Positions 18,848 to 26,789 of a DNA stretch of 64,000 bases are shown piece by piece. The stretch is taken from contig NZ_CP034142.1 of the NCBI RefSeq assembly GCF_003994855.1, positions 2,046,001-2,110,000 on the forward strand. The letters are read 5' to 3'. Numbering within the stretch: the stretch's first letter is position 1; every line of letters begins with the position of its first letter. Source of the DNA: Marinobacter sp. NP-4(2019). Its GTDB lineage: Bacteria > Pseudomonadota > Gammaproteobacteria > Pseudomonadales > Oleiphilaceae. The translations under genes and the position numbers were made by a program. A model generated the notes under the pieces. That model was not told the origin of the DNA, did not search any database, and worked only from the letters and a program-made list of their open reading frames with translations.

Positions 18848-18870
18848 ACCGTACCCTTAAACCGTACCCT
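18844..18870. repeat. 13-bp tandem duplication across convergent stops
   Basis: TTAAACCGTACCC occurs twice head-to-tail (18844-18856 and 18857-18869, the match extending one more base). The first copy holds the lipoprotein stop TAA and the second holds the CBS-gene stop (TTA on this strand). A single ancestral copy would have had the two stop codons overlapping. Confidence 0.85.
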
Positions 18871-19492
18871 GCTGACGACCGGCATTGGCGTACAGCTTGA
18901 GATAGTCGGTGCTGGTGACAATTCCGGTGGGTGCGCCGTTTTTATCCACCACCAGCGCTGCGTTCAACTGATGGGCCAGCATCAGTCGGGCCAATTGATG
19001 GGCGTCGGTTTCCGGTGAAGCTGTCAGAAATGCCGGCAGCTCAATGTGAATCATGCTGTGGCTCATGGCATTGCCATTGTGTTCATGTAGCCAGGCGAGC
19101 AGCCAGCGCAGGTCGATGAGTCCGGCAACGTTGTCCTGGGCAGTGATAACCAGATGGTGAACACCGTTATCATCCATCATTGTCAAAGCTTCGGAGAGGG
19201 TGGCGGTTGCCGGCAGTGAATAGAGCGTCTGGGTACAGATAGTTGCAACCGGAAGATAGCTGCGTTGTTCCCGGGGCTCATCGTATGCGGCGGAGCCATA
19301 CTCCTCCATCGCACGGTGAAAGCCGGATGCGTATTGCGCGTGCTGGAACTCTGCGTCCGTGACTTCACTGTGGCCAGTATTAATAGCGTGTGATTCGGTC
19401 ATTTCGGTGACGTCACCCACGCGCCGCCCCCGGAATATTTCCGGTAATCGGGTTCCGACGGGTCTGCCGGGTTCACTGACAAATATGGCCAT
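18857..19492 (-). CDS. Tandem CBS-domain protein
   Basis: A 211-residue cytoplasmic protein with two CBS motifs (about residues 85-140 and 150-205), modules that usually bind adenosyl nucleotides. The N-terminal 80 residues carry no recognisable domain. It starts at 19492 with GGAG 7 nt upstream. The gene sits alone after mnmC on the same strand. A sigma-28-like promoter lies immediately upstream, which would link it to motility gene expression; this is inference. Confidence 0.82.
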   Translation of the reverse strand: MAIFVSEPGRPVGTRLPEIFRGRRVGDVTEMTESHAINTGHSEVTDAEFQHAQYASGFHRAMEEYGSAAYDEPREQRSYLPVATICTQTLYSLPATATLSEALTMMDDNGVHHLVITAQDNVAGLIDLRWLLAWLHEHNGNAMSHSMIHIELPAFLTASPETDAHQLARLMLAHQLNAALVVDKNGAPTGIVTSTDYLKLYANAGRQQGTV

Positions 19493-19526
19493 GGATATCT
19501 CCGGGATCGTAACGCCCTTTAAATAC

Positions 19527-19552
19527 TTATCGGCCGGCGTTCGGAAACCTTA
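19527..19552 (-). promoter_or_regulatory. Sigma-28 (FliA)-like promoter of the CBS gene
   Basis: Read on the minus strand: TAAGGTTT, a 10-nt spacer, then a perfect GCCGATAA -10 box. The flagellar sigma consensus is TAAAGTTT-N11-GCCGATAA, so this differs by one base in the -35 box and one base in spacing. The predicted leader to the CBS start is about 25-30 nt. Confidence 0.5.
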
Positions 19553-19558
19553 AGCTCG

Positions 19559-21466
19559 TCAATGGGCCTTAGCCGCTTCCATTCTATAGCATCGATGCGG
19601 GTTTACCCGTTTTTCCAACGAACGAGGCAAACACGCAGGCTGCCCGGTAAGCTTATCCGCAAGAAATTCAGCCAGCAATGGCGCATAGGTCAGGCCCTTG
19701 CTGCCCAGGCCGGTAAACAGAAAGAGCCCGTTGAGCTTGTCACCTTCCAGGTTGTCGAGACTCCCGGCCACGGGTTGGTAGTCATGGGTGGTGCAGCGAA
19801 ACCCGACCCGACCCTCAATGGTTTTCGCTTCAGAGTCGGCTGGTGGCTCATTATTCCAGAGTCCGGGTAGCATGGCGTTCAGTTCTCTCAGGTTTTCCCG
19901 ATGGCTGTTGGCGCTTTCCTGAGGCGACAGGTCATGGAGATCAAAGGTGGCGCCGGTTACACATATCCCCTGGTGGGCGGGGTTCAGATACCTGGGGCCA
20001 CAAATCACCGCCTCTGGCGCATGGATGCGCTCTTTGGGCAGATGACTGACCTGGCCCCGTATCGCCTTGAAACGGAAAGCGCCGCTCATGCCCTCGAGGG
20101 GAACAAGTTCCGGTGTCCGATGACCGGAGCAGAGAATAACCCTGTCGACATGGATGTCTGGCCCGGTGCCCGCGATTACCCACTCGTCCTCCTGTCTGGA
20201 AAGTCTCTGAACCTCCATGCCGAAACAGTGCCGAATGTTGGGGTGGTCTGCCAGGGTCCTGCACAGGGCGGCTGGCTCAAGCCAACCACTGTCGGCGTAC
20301 CAGAGGCCGCCGGTTGCAACAGGAACGCCGGTCCGCCTGCTGGCCTCTGCCGCATCCACGGGTACCAGCACTTCTGGTGGATAGTGGTTACGGTCGAGAA
20401 AACGCTCCTGGCGTTGTTGTTCCTGCTCGCCCCAGGCCATTTGCAACAGACCGGTGGGATGCCAGCCATTGTGCCGGTAGGGCGCGTAGAAGCGCTGACT
20501 GAACAGGAGTGATGTCAGCGCCAACTGAGTCTGAGCGTTGAACTCGACCCCGAGCTTCACATAAAGCGCGCCTTGCAGGTTGCCGGAGGCTGCGGTACCC
20601 GCCTTGTTGGCACCGTCAACCAGGGTGACGTCGACGCCGCGCTCGGCAAGGTTGCGAGCCAGCAAGCTGCCGGCGATTCCGGCACCGACAATGGCAATCG
20701 AGGCGGGCTTGCTGACATCCGTTACCCCGGTTTCGGAAGCGGATTCCGGAATTACGCCGGTGAGCATGTCCCGTTTGCGCCCGAACCCGGCCACCTTGGT
20801 CATCGAAAAGCCGGTGTCCGCGAGGGCACGACGAATACGCCCTACGGCGGTAAAGGTAGCGAGGGTGGTCCCGGGTTTGCTGTGTTGCCGGATCTGGTGG
20901 ATGGCATCATCCAGCCACATGCCCGGGTTCAGGGAAGGGGCAAAGCCATCGAGGAACCAGGCATCGGCGGTGAACTCCAGTTCCCGCCACGCATCGAGTA
21001 CGTCTCCGAAATACAGGGTGAGCCGGACCCGCCCGCCGTCCAGCAAGACACGGTGAACACCCCTTACCAGTGGTGGATAGTGTCGGATCAGCTCGTCGCC
21101 GAGATCCTGCAGCTCCGGCCAGAGTGCCAGTGCACGTGTCAGATCATCCCTGGTCAGGGGGTATCGCTCGGCGGAAACGAAGTGCAGGATGGTGCTTTGG
21201 CTGGCAGGCGTGTTGCGCCAGGCCTGCCATGCAGCAAGAAAGTTCAGGCCGGTACCAAAGCCGGATTCCGCAATCACAAAGGACGCGTGATCCGGTAGGG
21301 TGGCAAAGCGCTCCGGCAACTGATTGTGCCCGATAAAGACATGCCGGGTTTCTTCCAGCCCGTTATCACGGTTGAAGTAGACATCGCCGAACAGTCTTGA
21401 CTCCGGTACCCCATCTTGCCAGCGAATGTCAGCCGGCTCTATGGCCGGCACAGTCTCTTCTGCCAT
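19559..21466 (-). CDS. mnmC: Bifunctional tRNA mnm5s2U34 biosynthesis protein MnmC
   Basis: Completes the wobble modification 5-methylaminomethyl-2-thiouridine in tRNAs. The 635 aa combine an N-terminal SAM-dependent methyltransferase (MnmD, about residues 1-240; VIAESGFGTGLNFLAAWQAW) and a C-terminal FAD-dependent oxidase (FAD motif IAIVGAGIAGSLLARNLAER from about residue 256; C-terminal FTGLGSKGLTYAPLLAE). Length and order are standard. The start overlaps the cyclophilin stop by one base (TAATG), so the two are cotranscribed. Confidence 0.95.
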   Translation of the reverse strand: MAEETVPAIEPADIRWQDGVPESRLFGDVYFNRDNGLEETRHVFIGHNQLPERFATLPDHASFVIAESGFGTGLNFLAAWQAWRNTPASQSTILHFVSAERYPLTRDDLTRALALWPELQDLGDELIRHYPPLVRGVHRVLLDGGRVRLTLYFGDVLDAWRELEFTADAWFLDGFAPSLNPGMWLDDAIHQIRQHSKPGTTLATFTAVGRIRRALADTGFSMTKVAGFGRKRDMLTGVIPESASETGVTDVSKPASIAIVGAGIAGSLLARNLAERGVDVTLVDGANKAGTAASGNLQGALYVKLGVEFNAQTQLALTSLLFSQRFYAPYRHNGWHPTGLLQMAWGEQEQQRQERFLDRNHYPPEVLVPVDAAEASRRTGVPVATGGLWYADSGWLEPAALCRTLADHPNIRHCFGMEVQRLSRQEDEWVIAGTGPDIHVDRVILCSGHRTPELVPLEGMSGAFRFKAIRGQVSHLPKERIHAPEAVICGPRYLNPAHQGICVTGATFDLHDLSPQESANSHRENLRELNAMLPGLWNNEPPADSEAKTIEGRVGFRCTTHDYQPVAGSLDNLEGDKLNGLFLFTGLGSKGLTYAPLLAEFLADKLTGQPACLPRSLEKRVNPHRCYRMEAAKAH

Positions 21467-22113
21467 TACTTCCCGGATGCGTCGCCGCTATCGATAACAG
21501 TGATGCTGCGAATGATAATGGGGTCGTTCGGCACATCCGCCATACCACTGGAATAGCCGGTCTGCTTGCGGGCAATGGCATCCACCACGCCCATGCCTTC
21601 GGTCACTTTGCCAAAGACCGCATAGCCCCATTTCCTGGGGTTATCGGACGCATTCAGGTACGGATTATCAACCACATTGATAAAAAACTGCGAGGTGGCC
21701 GAGTGTGGCTGACTGGTTCGTGCCATGGCTAACGTACCCCGGAGGTTCCGCAGGGTGGGGCTGGCCTCATTGGGAATGGGGGTGCGGGTGTCCTTGCGAC
21801 CAAGGTTGCGGTCGAAGCCGCCGCCCTGAATCATGAATCCCGGGATAACCCGATGGAAAATGGTGCCCTCATAGAAACCACTGTCCACATAACTGAGAAA
21901 GTTTTCCACGGTTTTCGGCGCCACGTCTGGCCGCAGCATGATTTCAATGACTCCTTCGCTGGTTTCCATGCGCACCTGGGGCAGTGGTTGATCCACGGTG
22001 TCGCTACCCGCCAAAACCGGGAAGCTGATGGCCAGTGAGGCCAATAAAACCAGCAAGAGATGAGTAACGGAAAGTGATGGGATTACCGGTAATGTCGACT
22101 GATTCGGGTTCAC
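21466..22113 (-). CDS. Periplasmic peptidyl-prolyl cis-trans isomerase (cyclophilin)
   Basis: Cyclophilin that speeds proline isomerisation during folding of exported proteins. Family motifs are FHRVIPGFMIQGGG and SATSQFFINV. The GTG at 22113 is chosen because GGAG lies 8 nt upstream and it gives an N-terminal signal peptide (HLLLVLLASLAISFPVLAG) and 215 aa; a longer frame from 22212 adds 33 residues before it. The PpiA type is likely but the symbol is not certain. It is translationally coupled to mnmC. Confidence 0.9.
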   Translation of the reverse strand: MNPNQSTLPVIPSLSVTHLLLVLLASLAISFPVLAGSDTVDQPLPQVRMETSEGVIEIMLRPDVAPKTVENFLSYVDSGFYEGTIFHRVIPGFMIQGGGFDRNLGRKDTRTPIPNEASPTLRNLRGTLAMARTSQPHSATSQFFINVVDNPYLNASDNPRKWGYAVFGKVTEGMGVVDAIARKQTGYSSGMADVPNDPIIIRSITVIDSGDASGK

Positions 22114-22314
22114 CTTGTTTGCTCCGTGGACGGCGCTGGCAATCGTGCAGCGAAAGATACGAGTCAGCCGGGATATTAACAGAAATTCCGCCAGTAACGG
22201 GTATTCCCCCATGCAGATCGGGTATTGATCGTCTAACCTGTCATAAGATTGTTTAACAAAAGGTGCGGCGGGTTGGGTGGTACGGCTGCAGTATTCATGG
22301 AATGGAGGGCGTCA

Positions 22315-23055
22315 GTGGATATCCGTCAGGGATTTGAAGAAAAATCACGGCTTGGCCGACTGCTTGTTAATCGGGGGTATTTGTCCACCCGGCAGCTGGA
22401 CGAGGGGTTGCGCTTGCAGAGGGAAACCGGGCAGCGCCTCGGGGAAGTACTGATCCAGACCGGGTGGATCACCGAACGCGAGCTTTTCAGAGTCCTGAGA
22501 CAACAGGCTCGTTTCCGCAACGCTGCCGCTGTGTTTACTATGGTGACTCTGCCGCTGCAGCCCCTGGTGAGTTTTGCGGCAAGCCCGGCGGTAAGTGCTT
22601 CCCAGGCCACCTCTTCGGAGTCAGGGCCGGTAATGCAGCAGCGTAAGGGGATTTCACCCTTGAGTGATGAGGATATGGCCGGGGTCTCGGGGCAGGGGGA
22701 TCAGACGCTCGCTCAACGTATTGCTGCCGTCGAGGCCATGGTTTCAGGCGGAAGTGATACCGGTGAGGAGCCGGATGTCATCGAAGGGATCAAACTGACG
22801 GCCCATATCTTTGTTCCAGTGCTGAATTTCCTGGATTCCGATCTGACGATAACCGGGGTTCACTATCGCGACGATGGTCCTCGCCACCATGTTGGTGACA
22901 ATGGCAGGCTTACGCTGGCATTTCCCGAGCGAATCGAGGAGATCCGCATGGATAATATCCGTGTCAGTGGTGGGCACACGCCCCCCATTGGCAATGTCAG
23001 TATCAGTGATATCCGCTTCGATCCGGATTCACGAATGACGATCTACACCAGATGA
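22315..23055 (+). CDS. MshEN-type c-di-GMP-binding domain fused to membrane segment and FilA-like C-terminus
   Basis: A 246-residue protein with an unusual architecture. Residues 12-35 and 41-64 each match the 24-residue MshEN motif (RLGxxLxxxG...L...L..Q), separated by 5 residues, the arrangement known to bind c-di-GMP in type II/IV secretion ATPases. No ATPase follows. Instead there is a hydrophobic stretch (about 70-90, ending SFAAS), then PLSDEDMAGVSGQ, as seen in FilA/pilus-associated proteins, and a soluble domain with repeated DxxI/G-rich strands. The GTG start is chosen because GGAGGG lies 5 nt upstream; open frame extends back to 22249. It is convergent with flgN. Function is unknown; a membrane c-di-GMP receptor acting on a surface structure is inferred. 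Confidence 0.75.
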   Translation: MDIRQGFEEKSRLGRLLVNRGYLSTRQLDEGLRLQRETGQRLGEVLIQTGWITERELFRVLRQQARFRNAAAVFTMVTLPLQPLVSFAASPAVSASQATSSESGPVMQQRKGISPLSDEDMAGVSGQGDQTLAQRIAAVEAMVSGGSDTGEEPDVIEGIKLTAHIFVPVLNFLDSDLTITGVHYRDDGPRHHVGDNGRLTLAFPERIEEIRMDNIRVSGGHTPPIGNVSISDIRFDPDSRMTIYTR

Positions 23056-23077
23056 AACGGAAGGCAGGGCTCCGGAG

Positions 23078-23096
23078 CCTGATCTGACCGATCAGG
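23078..23096. terminator. Hairpin between convergent genes
   Basis: CCTGATC and GATCAGG form a 7-bp stem with a 5-nt loop, overlapping the flgN stop codon. A second short palindrome (GGCTCCGGAGCC) lies just before it. No T-run is present, so a terminator role is tentative. Confidence 0.35.
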
Positions 23097-23562
23097 CACT
23101 GGCCAGAATGGTTCTCTGAGAATCGCCGGTTTGCTCGCCATGAGCGCCATAAAGTTTCTGCTGGCCGCTGGCACCGCGGAAGATATCCGTCAGGCGTGAC
23201 AAACGTTTCTGCATATGACTGATGACACGACCATTATTGCGGTTAATTTCCTGGCAGAACGTCAGTCGTTCATTGGCTTGTGTCCACAGCTCCGCCAGAT
23301 CGGATAACCCCGCGCTTCGAATGAAGCGGGAAGGCGCACCGCCCTCGGGACGGTATCCCATGGCAACCAGGACGTGGATTTTCTGCTTGGCGCGCGCACG
23401 AATCTGATCGAGAACCGTATTCTTCTCGGTCGTTATCGTTTGCAATGCCTGCATATCCGAAGAGGAGAGGCAGGACTTTTCCTGCTCCAGAATGTCCGCT
23501 AGCGACTCCAGTTGGCGGATATCCTGGGAAAGAAGGTCTTTCAGTTCATCGATTGCGGCCAT
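23092..23562 (-). CDS. flgN: Flagellar export chaperone FlgN
   Basis: Cytoplasmic chaperone that keeps the hook-filament junction proteins FlgK and FlgL unfolded for export. The 156-residue protein is helical, with the family features of an N-terminal coiled coil (LLSQDIRQLESLADILEQEK) and a conserved C-terminal NNGRVISHM region. It starts 7 nt after the flgM stop and is transcribed with flgM, the usual flgM-flgN order. Confidence 0.88.
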   Translation of the reverse strand: MAAIDELKDLLSQDIRQLESLADILEQEKSCLSSSDMQALQTITTEKNTVLDQIRARAKQKIHVLVAMGYRPEGGAPSRFIRSAGLSDLAELWTQANERLTFCQEINRNNGRVISHMQKRLSRLTDIFRGASGQQKLYGAHGEQTGDSQRTILASA

Positions 23563-23569
23563 GATTTAC

Positions 23570-23896
23570 TCACCCGAAAATGCTTTCATCCATCTCAAGC
23601 ATTTTCTGGGCCAGTTTCTCAGCGTCAATCTTGTATGAACCATCGGCCAGGGCCGCACGGATCTGCTCAATGCGGTCATCATCCATCTCTGGATAATCAC
23701 CCAGCTTCTGTTCCAGCTGTTTCAGGTTCTTCGCCTGGCTGCTGAGGTTAACGTTTTCCCCCCGCGCACCCTGAGCCTGGGTTTTGGCCTGCTCTGGCGC
23801 CTGTGGCTGGGTACTTTGTGTGGAGCCAGACTTGTCGGCCGTGGTTCTGTGAGTGTTGACCTGGCCGGGGCCAATTCCATTAAAGTCAACTGACAT
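23570..23896 (-). CDS. flgM: Anti-sigma-28 factor FlgM
   Basis: Binds and inhibits FliA until it is exported through the finished hook. The 108 aa have a disordered, Gln-rich N-terminal half and the conserved C-terminal FliA-binding helices (RIEQIRAALADGSYKIDAEK). A consensus sigma-28 promoter lies 62 nt upstream, so the gene is feedback-controlled by the sigma factor it inhibits. Confidence 0.93.
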   Translation of the reverse strand: MSVDFNGIGPGQVNTHRTTADKSGSTQSTQPQAPEQAKTQAQGARGENVNLSSQAKNLKQLEQKLGDYPEMDDDRIEQIRAALADGSYKIDAEKLAQKMLEMDESIFG

Positions 23897-23957
23897 ATCG
23901 GTACCTGCTTACTCTAATAGGCTGCCCAAGGGCAGCGTTCGCGAATTTTATACTTGC

Positions 23958-23984
23958 TTATCGGCGGTTGATTCGAAAGCTTTA
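23958..23984 (-). promoter_or_regulatory. Sigma-28 (FliA) promoter of flgMN
   Basis: On the minus strand: TAAAGCTT, 11-nt spacer, GCCGATAA. Only one base differs from the canonical TAAAGTTT-N11-GCCGATAA and the spacing is exact. Leader to the flgM start is about 60 nt. Confidence 0.88.
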
Positions 23985-24092
23985 GGCTATTTTAGCTACA
24001 AAAGATTACATATCCGTCATTTGTTTCGCGGGAGGTGGCAAGATCTTGCCGCCTGCGGAAAAAGCACGCCGTACACTTGTTGTTTCGATGAC

Positions 24093-24794
24093 TTACATTG
24101 GAATCTCTACCTGTCCCGGGGCGGTGACCAGTGCTTTAACCGTTCGGGACGAGGACAGGTTTTCAACCACTACCTGGTCACCCACGCCGGCATCGGCCAT
24201 GGCCTTACCCCGTGAGTTGACAGTAAAGCTGCCCTTGCGTGCGGTAATAATAACATGATCTCCCCGGGTGACCGCCGCCGGCGCGGAGAGCAGGTCAGGG
24301 GTCATCATTGTGCCGGCATTGACGCCGCGACGCATTTCCATGCCCACCAATTGATCAATGTCAGTAATCACGCCCTTGCGGGTCGCGTTCAGCACGACCG
24401 GTTCCGCAGCGATCATGCTGGCCATGATGCGTTCGCCGCGAGCCAGGGGGCGGGCAGCCACCAACCCTTCGCCACGAATGGACACGGAGGCGTTCAGGAA
24501 CATCCGCCACGGGCGCTCACCCTGGCAGGCGACCTGAAGCGTTGGATGGGTGGATTGCCAGGGGTCGCCACTGAAGCTGACTGCCAGCGGCTGCTCACAG
24601 GTTGCCAGGGCCAGCCGACTGTCCAGTCGACCGGTTTTATGTGTGACATCAAACCCTTTTTTCGCCTGTTGCTCTGCGAAAGTCTCCAGAAACGAGTCGG
24701 CAGCATGTTTGATCTGCTCGGCCGTGGTGCTTTCCGCACGGGCAAGGCCTGCGGCAGACAGTAACAGTGTGACGACAAAAATGGTGGTGCGCAT
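24093..24794 (-). CDS. flgA: Flagellar basal body P-ring assembly protein FlgA
   Basis: Periplasmic chaperone for P-ring (FlgI) assembly. The 233-residue protein has a signal peptide (MRTTIFVVTLLLSAAGLARA) and a C-terminal SAF-type domain (RGERIMASMI, VGMEMRRGVNAGTMMT). It is separated from flgM by 196 bp, which holds the flgM promoter. It is divergent from cheV. This arrangement matches that of Pseudomonas. Confidence 0.92.
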   Translation of the reverse strand: MRTTIFVVTLLLSAAGLARAESTTAEQIKHAADSFLETFAEQQAKKGFDVTHKTGRLDSRLALATCEQPLAVSFSGDPWQSTHPTLQVACQGERPWRMFLNASVSIRGEGLVAARPLARGERIMASMIAAEPVVLNATRKGVITDIDQLVGMEMRRGVNAGTMMTPDLLSAPAAVTRGDHVIITARKGSFTVNSRGKAMADAGVGDQVVVENLSSSRTVKALVTAPGQVEIPM

Positions 24795-24984
24795 ACGCAG
24801 CGGTTTGTCCTATGCTGTCATTATTCAGGCGATGCCTCCTAAGCACTTCAGGATTCGGCATGCCCGCCGTTAAACCCAAACAATGAGTCAAAATACTGGC
24901 GAAGTGCCAGTTTCAATAGCTCTCAATAGTTAACCAGCAAAATGCATGCCGGCATATTGGCGGGCAGGCCCGGGAGATAAAGTC

Positions 24985-25914
24985 ATGGCAGGAGTACTCG
25001 ACAGTGTAAATCAGCGAACGCAGCTGGTAGGGCAGAATCGCCTGGAGCTCCTGTTGTTCCGCCTTCGGGGAAGGCAGATGTATGGCATTAATGTCTTCAA
25101 GGTCAAAGAGGTCCTGCAGTGCCCGAAACTGTCCTCCATTCCCCGGAGCCGCAGTGTCGTGCGGGGTGTGGCTCATATTCGTGGAGAAACCATTCCGGTT
25201 ATCGACCTGGCCATGGCCATCGGGCTTCCGGGTATACCCAAGGAAGCGTTGGCGAGCAGCTTTGTCATCATCACTGAATACAATCGCAAAACCCAGGGGT
25301 TCATGGTGACGGGGGTGGACCAGATCGTGAACATGAACTGGGAGGATATTTTGCCGCCCCCAAGGGGTGCCGGGACCGAAGTTTACCTGACAGCGGTAAC
25401 CAGGATTGACGACAAGTTGGTGGAAATCATCGACGTAGAAAAGATTCTTGCAGAAGTTTCTCCGCTCAGGGAAGATGTCAACGAAGAGTTGGTGACCCGA
25501 AGTGCCGGGCGTGTGCAGGCGCACCTGCCAGTGCTGGTGGTGGATGATTCCAGCGTCGCGAGACGACAGATGGAACGGTGTCTGACAGCCATCGGCATGG
25601 AAGTCATCACCCGGGACGATGGTAAGCAGGCTTTTGATTATCTGAAAAAAATCACCGAAGATGGTTCAAAGGCCAGTGATCATCTGTCCCTTGTGATCTC
25701 CGATGTCGAAATGCCGGAGATGGATGGCTACACTTTGGTTACACGGTGCAAGAACGATCCGGCGTTACGGGATACATTTATCATGCTTCACACCTCACTG
25801 AGTGGCGTGTTCAACACCGCCATGGTTCAAAAGGTGGGCGCTGACGAGTTCATGGCCAAGTTCAGTGCAGACGAACTGGCTGAAAAGGTTATGGAGATCA
25901 TTGATCGGGCCTAG
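24985..25914 (+). CDS. cheV: Chemotaxis coupling protein CheV
   Basis: Links chemoreceptors to CheA and carries its own receiver domain for adaptation. A CheW-like domain (residues about 15-160) is followed by a response-regulator receiver (about 183-305) with phospho-acceptor Asp240 (SDVEMPEMDG). The ATG at 24985 is used because GGGAG lies 8 nt upstream and gives 309 aa; the open frame extends 13 codons further up. It is followed by cheR. No convincing promoter was found in the upstream region. Confidence 0.93.
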   Translation: MAGVLDSVNQRTQLVGQNRLELLLFRLRGRQMYGINVFKVKEVLQCPKLSSIPRSRSVVRGVAHIRGETIPVIDLAMAIGLPGIPKEALASSFVIITEYNRKTQGFMVTGVDQIVNMNWEDILPPPRGAGTEVYLTAVTRIDDKLVEIIDVEKILAEVSPLREDVNEELVTRSAGRVQAHLPVLVVDDSSVARRQMERCLTAIGMEVITRDDGKQAFDYLKKITEDGSKASDHLSLVISDVEMPEMDGYTLVTRCKNDPALRDTFIMLHTSLSGVFNTAMVQKVGADEFMAKFSADELAEKVMEIIDRA

Positions 25915-25954
25915 TGCCGGCGATCAGTCCTGATTCACCCGACGCAGAGATTCA

Positions 25955-26782
25955 ATGAAAGCGGATATTACGCCACAGGAATACGAGGCTTTTAAGACAT
26001 TCCTGCAGGATGCATGTGGCATTCTGCTTGGTGATAACAAGCAGTACCTGGTGAAAAGCCGTCTGCGTCGCATCCTGGAGGAGCATCAGTTCAGCACCCT
26101 TGGGGAGCTCCTGAACCGCCTCAATCGTGCCAGTCACAGTAGCCTCAAGGAGGTGGTCATTGATGCGATGACCACCAACGAGACGCTGTGGTTTCGTGAC
26201 AACCACCCGTTTCGTATTCTCCAGGAAAAACTGCTACCAGAGTTTGCCGAGCGAAACACGATGCAGCCATTGCGGATCTGGTCTGCCGCCTGCTCCACTG
26301 GACAGGAGCCTTACTCGGTCGCGATGATCATTGAGGAGTTCCGGCGTCAACGCCCGGGCAAGCTGCGGGATGTAAAGATAACAGCGACCGATATCTCGAA
26401 AAGTGTGCTGGAAGTAGCCCGCCGGGGTGAATATGAGATGATCGCCATTGGGCGTGGCCTTTCACCGGAGCGCCAGAAACAGTTTTTCACCCCCTCCCTG
26501 AACGGTGGCTGGCAGATACGGCCTCAGATCAAGGGCATGGTGGAGTTCAAGGAACTCAACCTGCTGGAGCGGTACATGCTGGGCAAGTTTGACATTGTCA
26601 TGTGTCGTAACGTGTTGATCTATTTTTCCGCGGAACTTAAAAAGGACATCCTGACGCGTATCCACGCTACCCTGAACCCGGGCGGCTATCTTATCCTGGG
26701 CGCGTCGGAATCACTCAATGGATTGCCCCACCTGTACGAAATGGTGCAGTGCCACCCGGGCATTATTTACAGGAAGAAATAA
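25955..26782 (+). CDS. cheR: Chemotaxis protein methyltransferase CheR
   Basis: Methylates chemoreceptor glutamates with SAM to set adaptation. The 275 aa show the N-terminal helical domain and the SAM fold (RIWSAACSTGQEPYSVAM; later FDIVMCRNVLIYF). It follows cheV by 40 nt in the same direction. The flgB operon, which follows cheR in some genera, is absent here; instead unrelated genes follow. Confidence 0.94.
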   Translation: MKADITPQEYEAFKTFLQDACGILLGDNKQYLVKSRLRRILEEHQFSTLGELLNRLNRASHSSLKEVVIDAMTTNETLWFRDNHPFRILQEKLLPEFAERNTMQPLRIWSAACSTGQEPYSVAMIIEEFRRQRPGKLRDVKITATDISKSVLEVARRGEYEMIAIGRGLSPERQKQFFTPSLNGGWQIRPQIKGMVEFKELNLLERYMLGKFDIVMCRNVLIYFSAELKKDILTRIHATLNPGGYLILGASESLNGLPHLYEMVQCHPGIIYRKK

Positions 26783-26789
26783 CCCGCCC

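Noticed and set aside
24841..24915. Possible sigma-54 promoter (TGGCAC) in the flgA-cheV gap
   Set aside because: The -12 element (TTGC) is missing at the right distance; the TGGCAC is part of a short inverted repeat.
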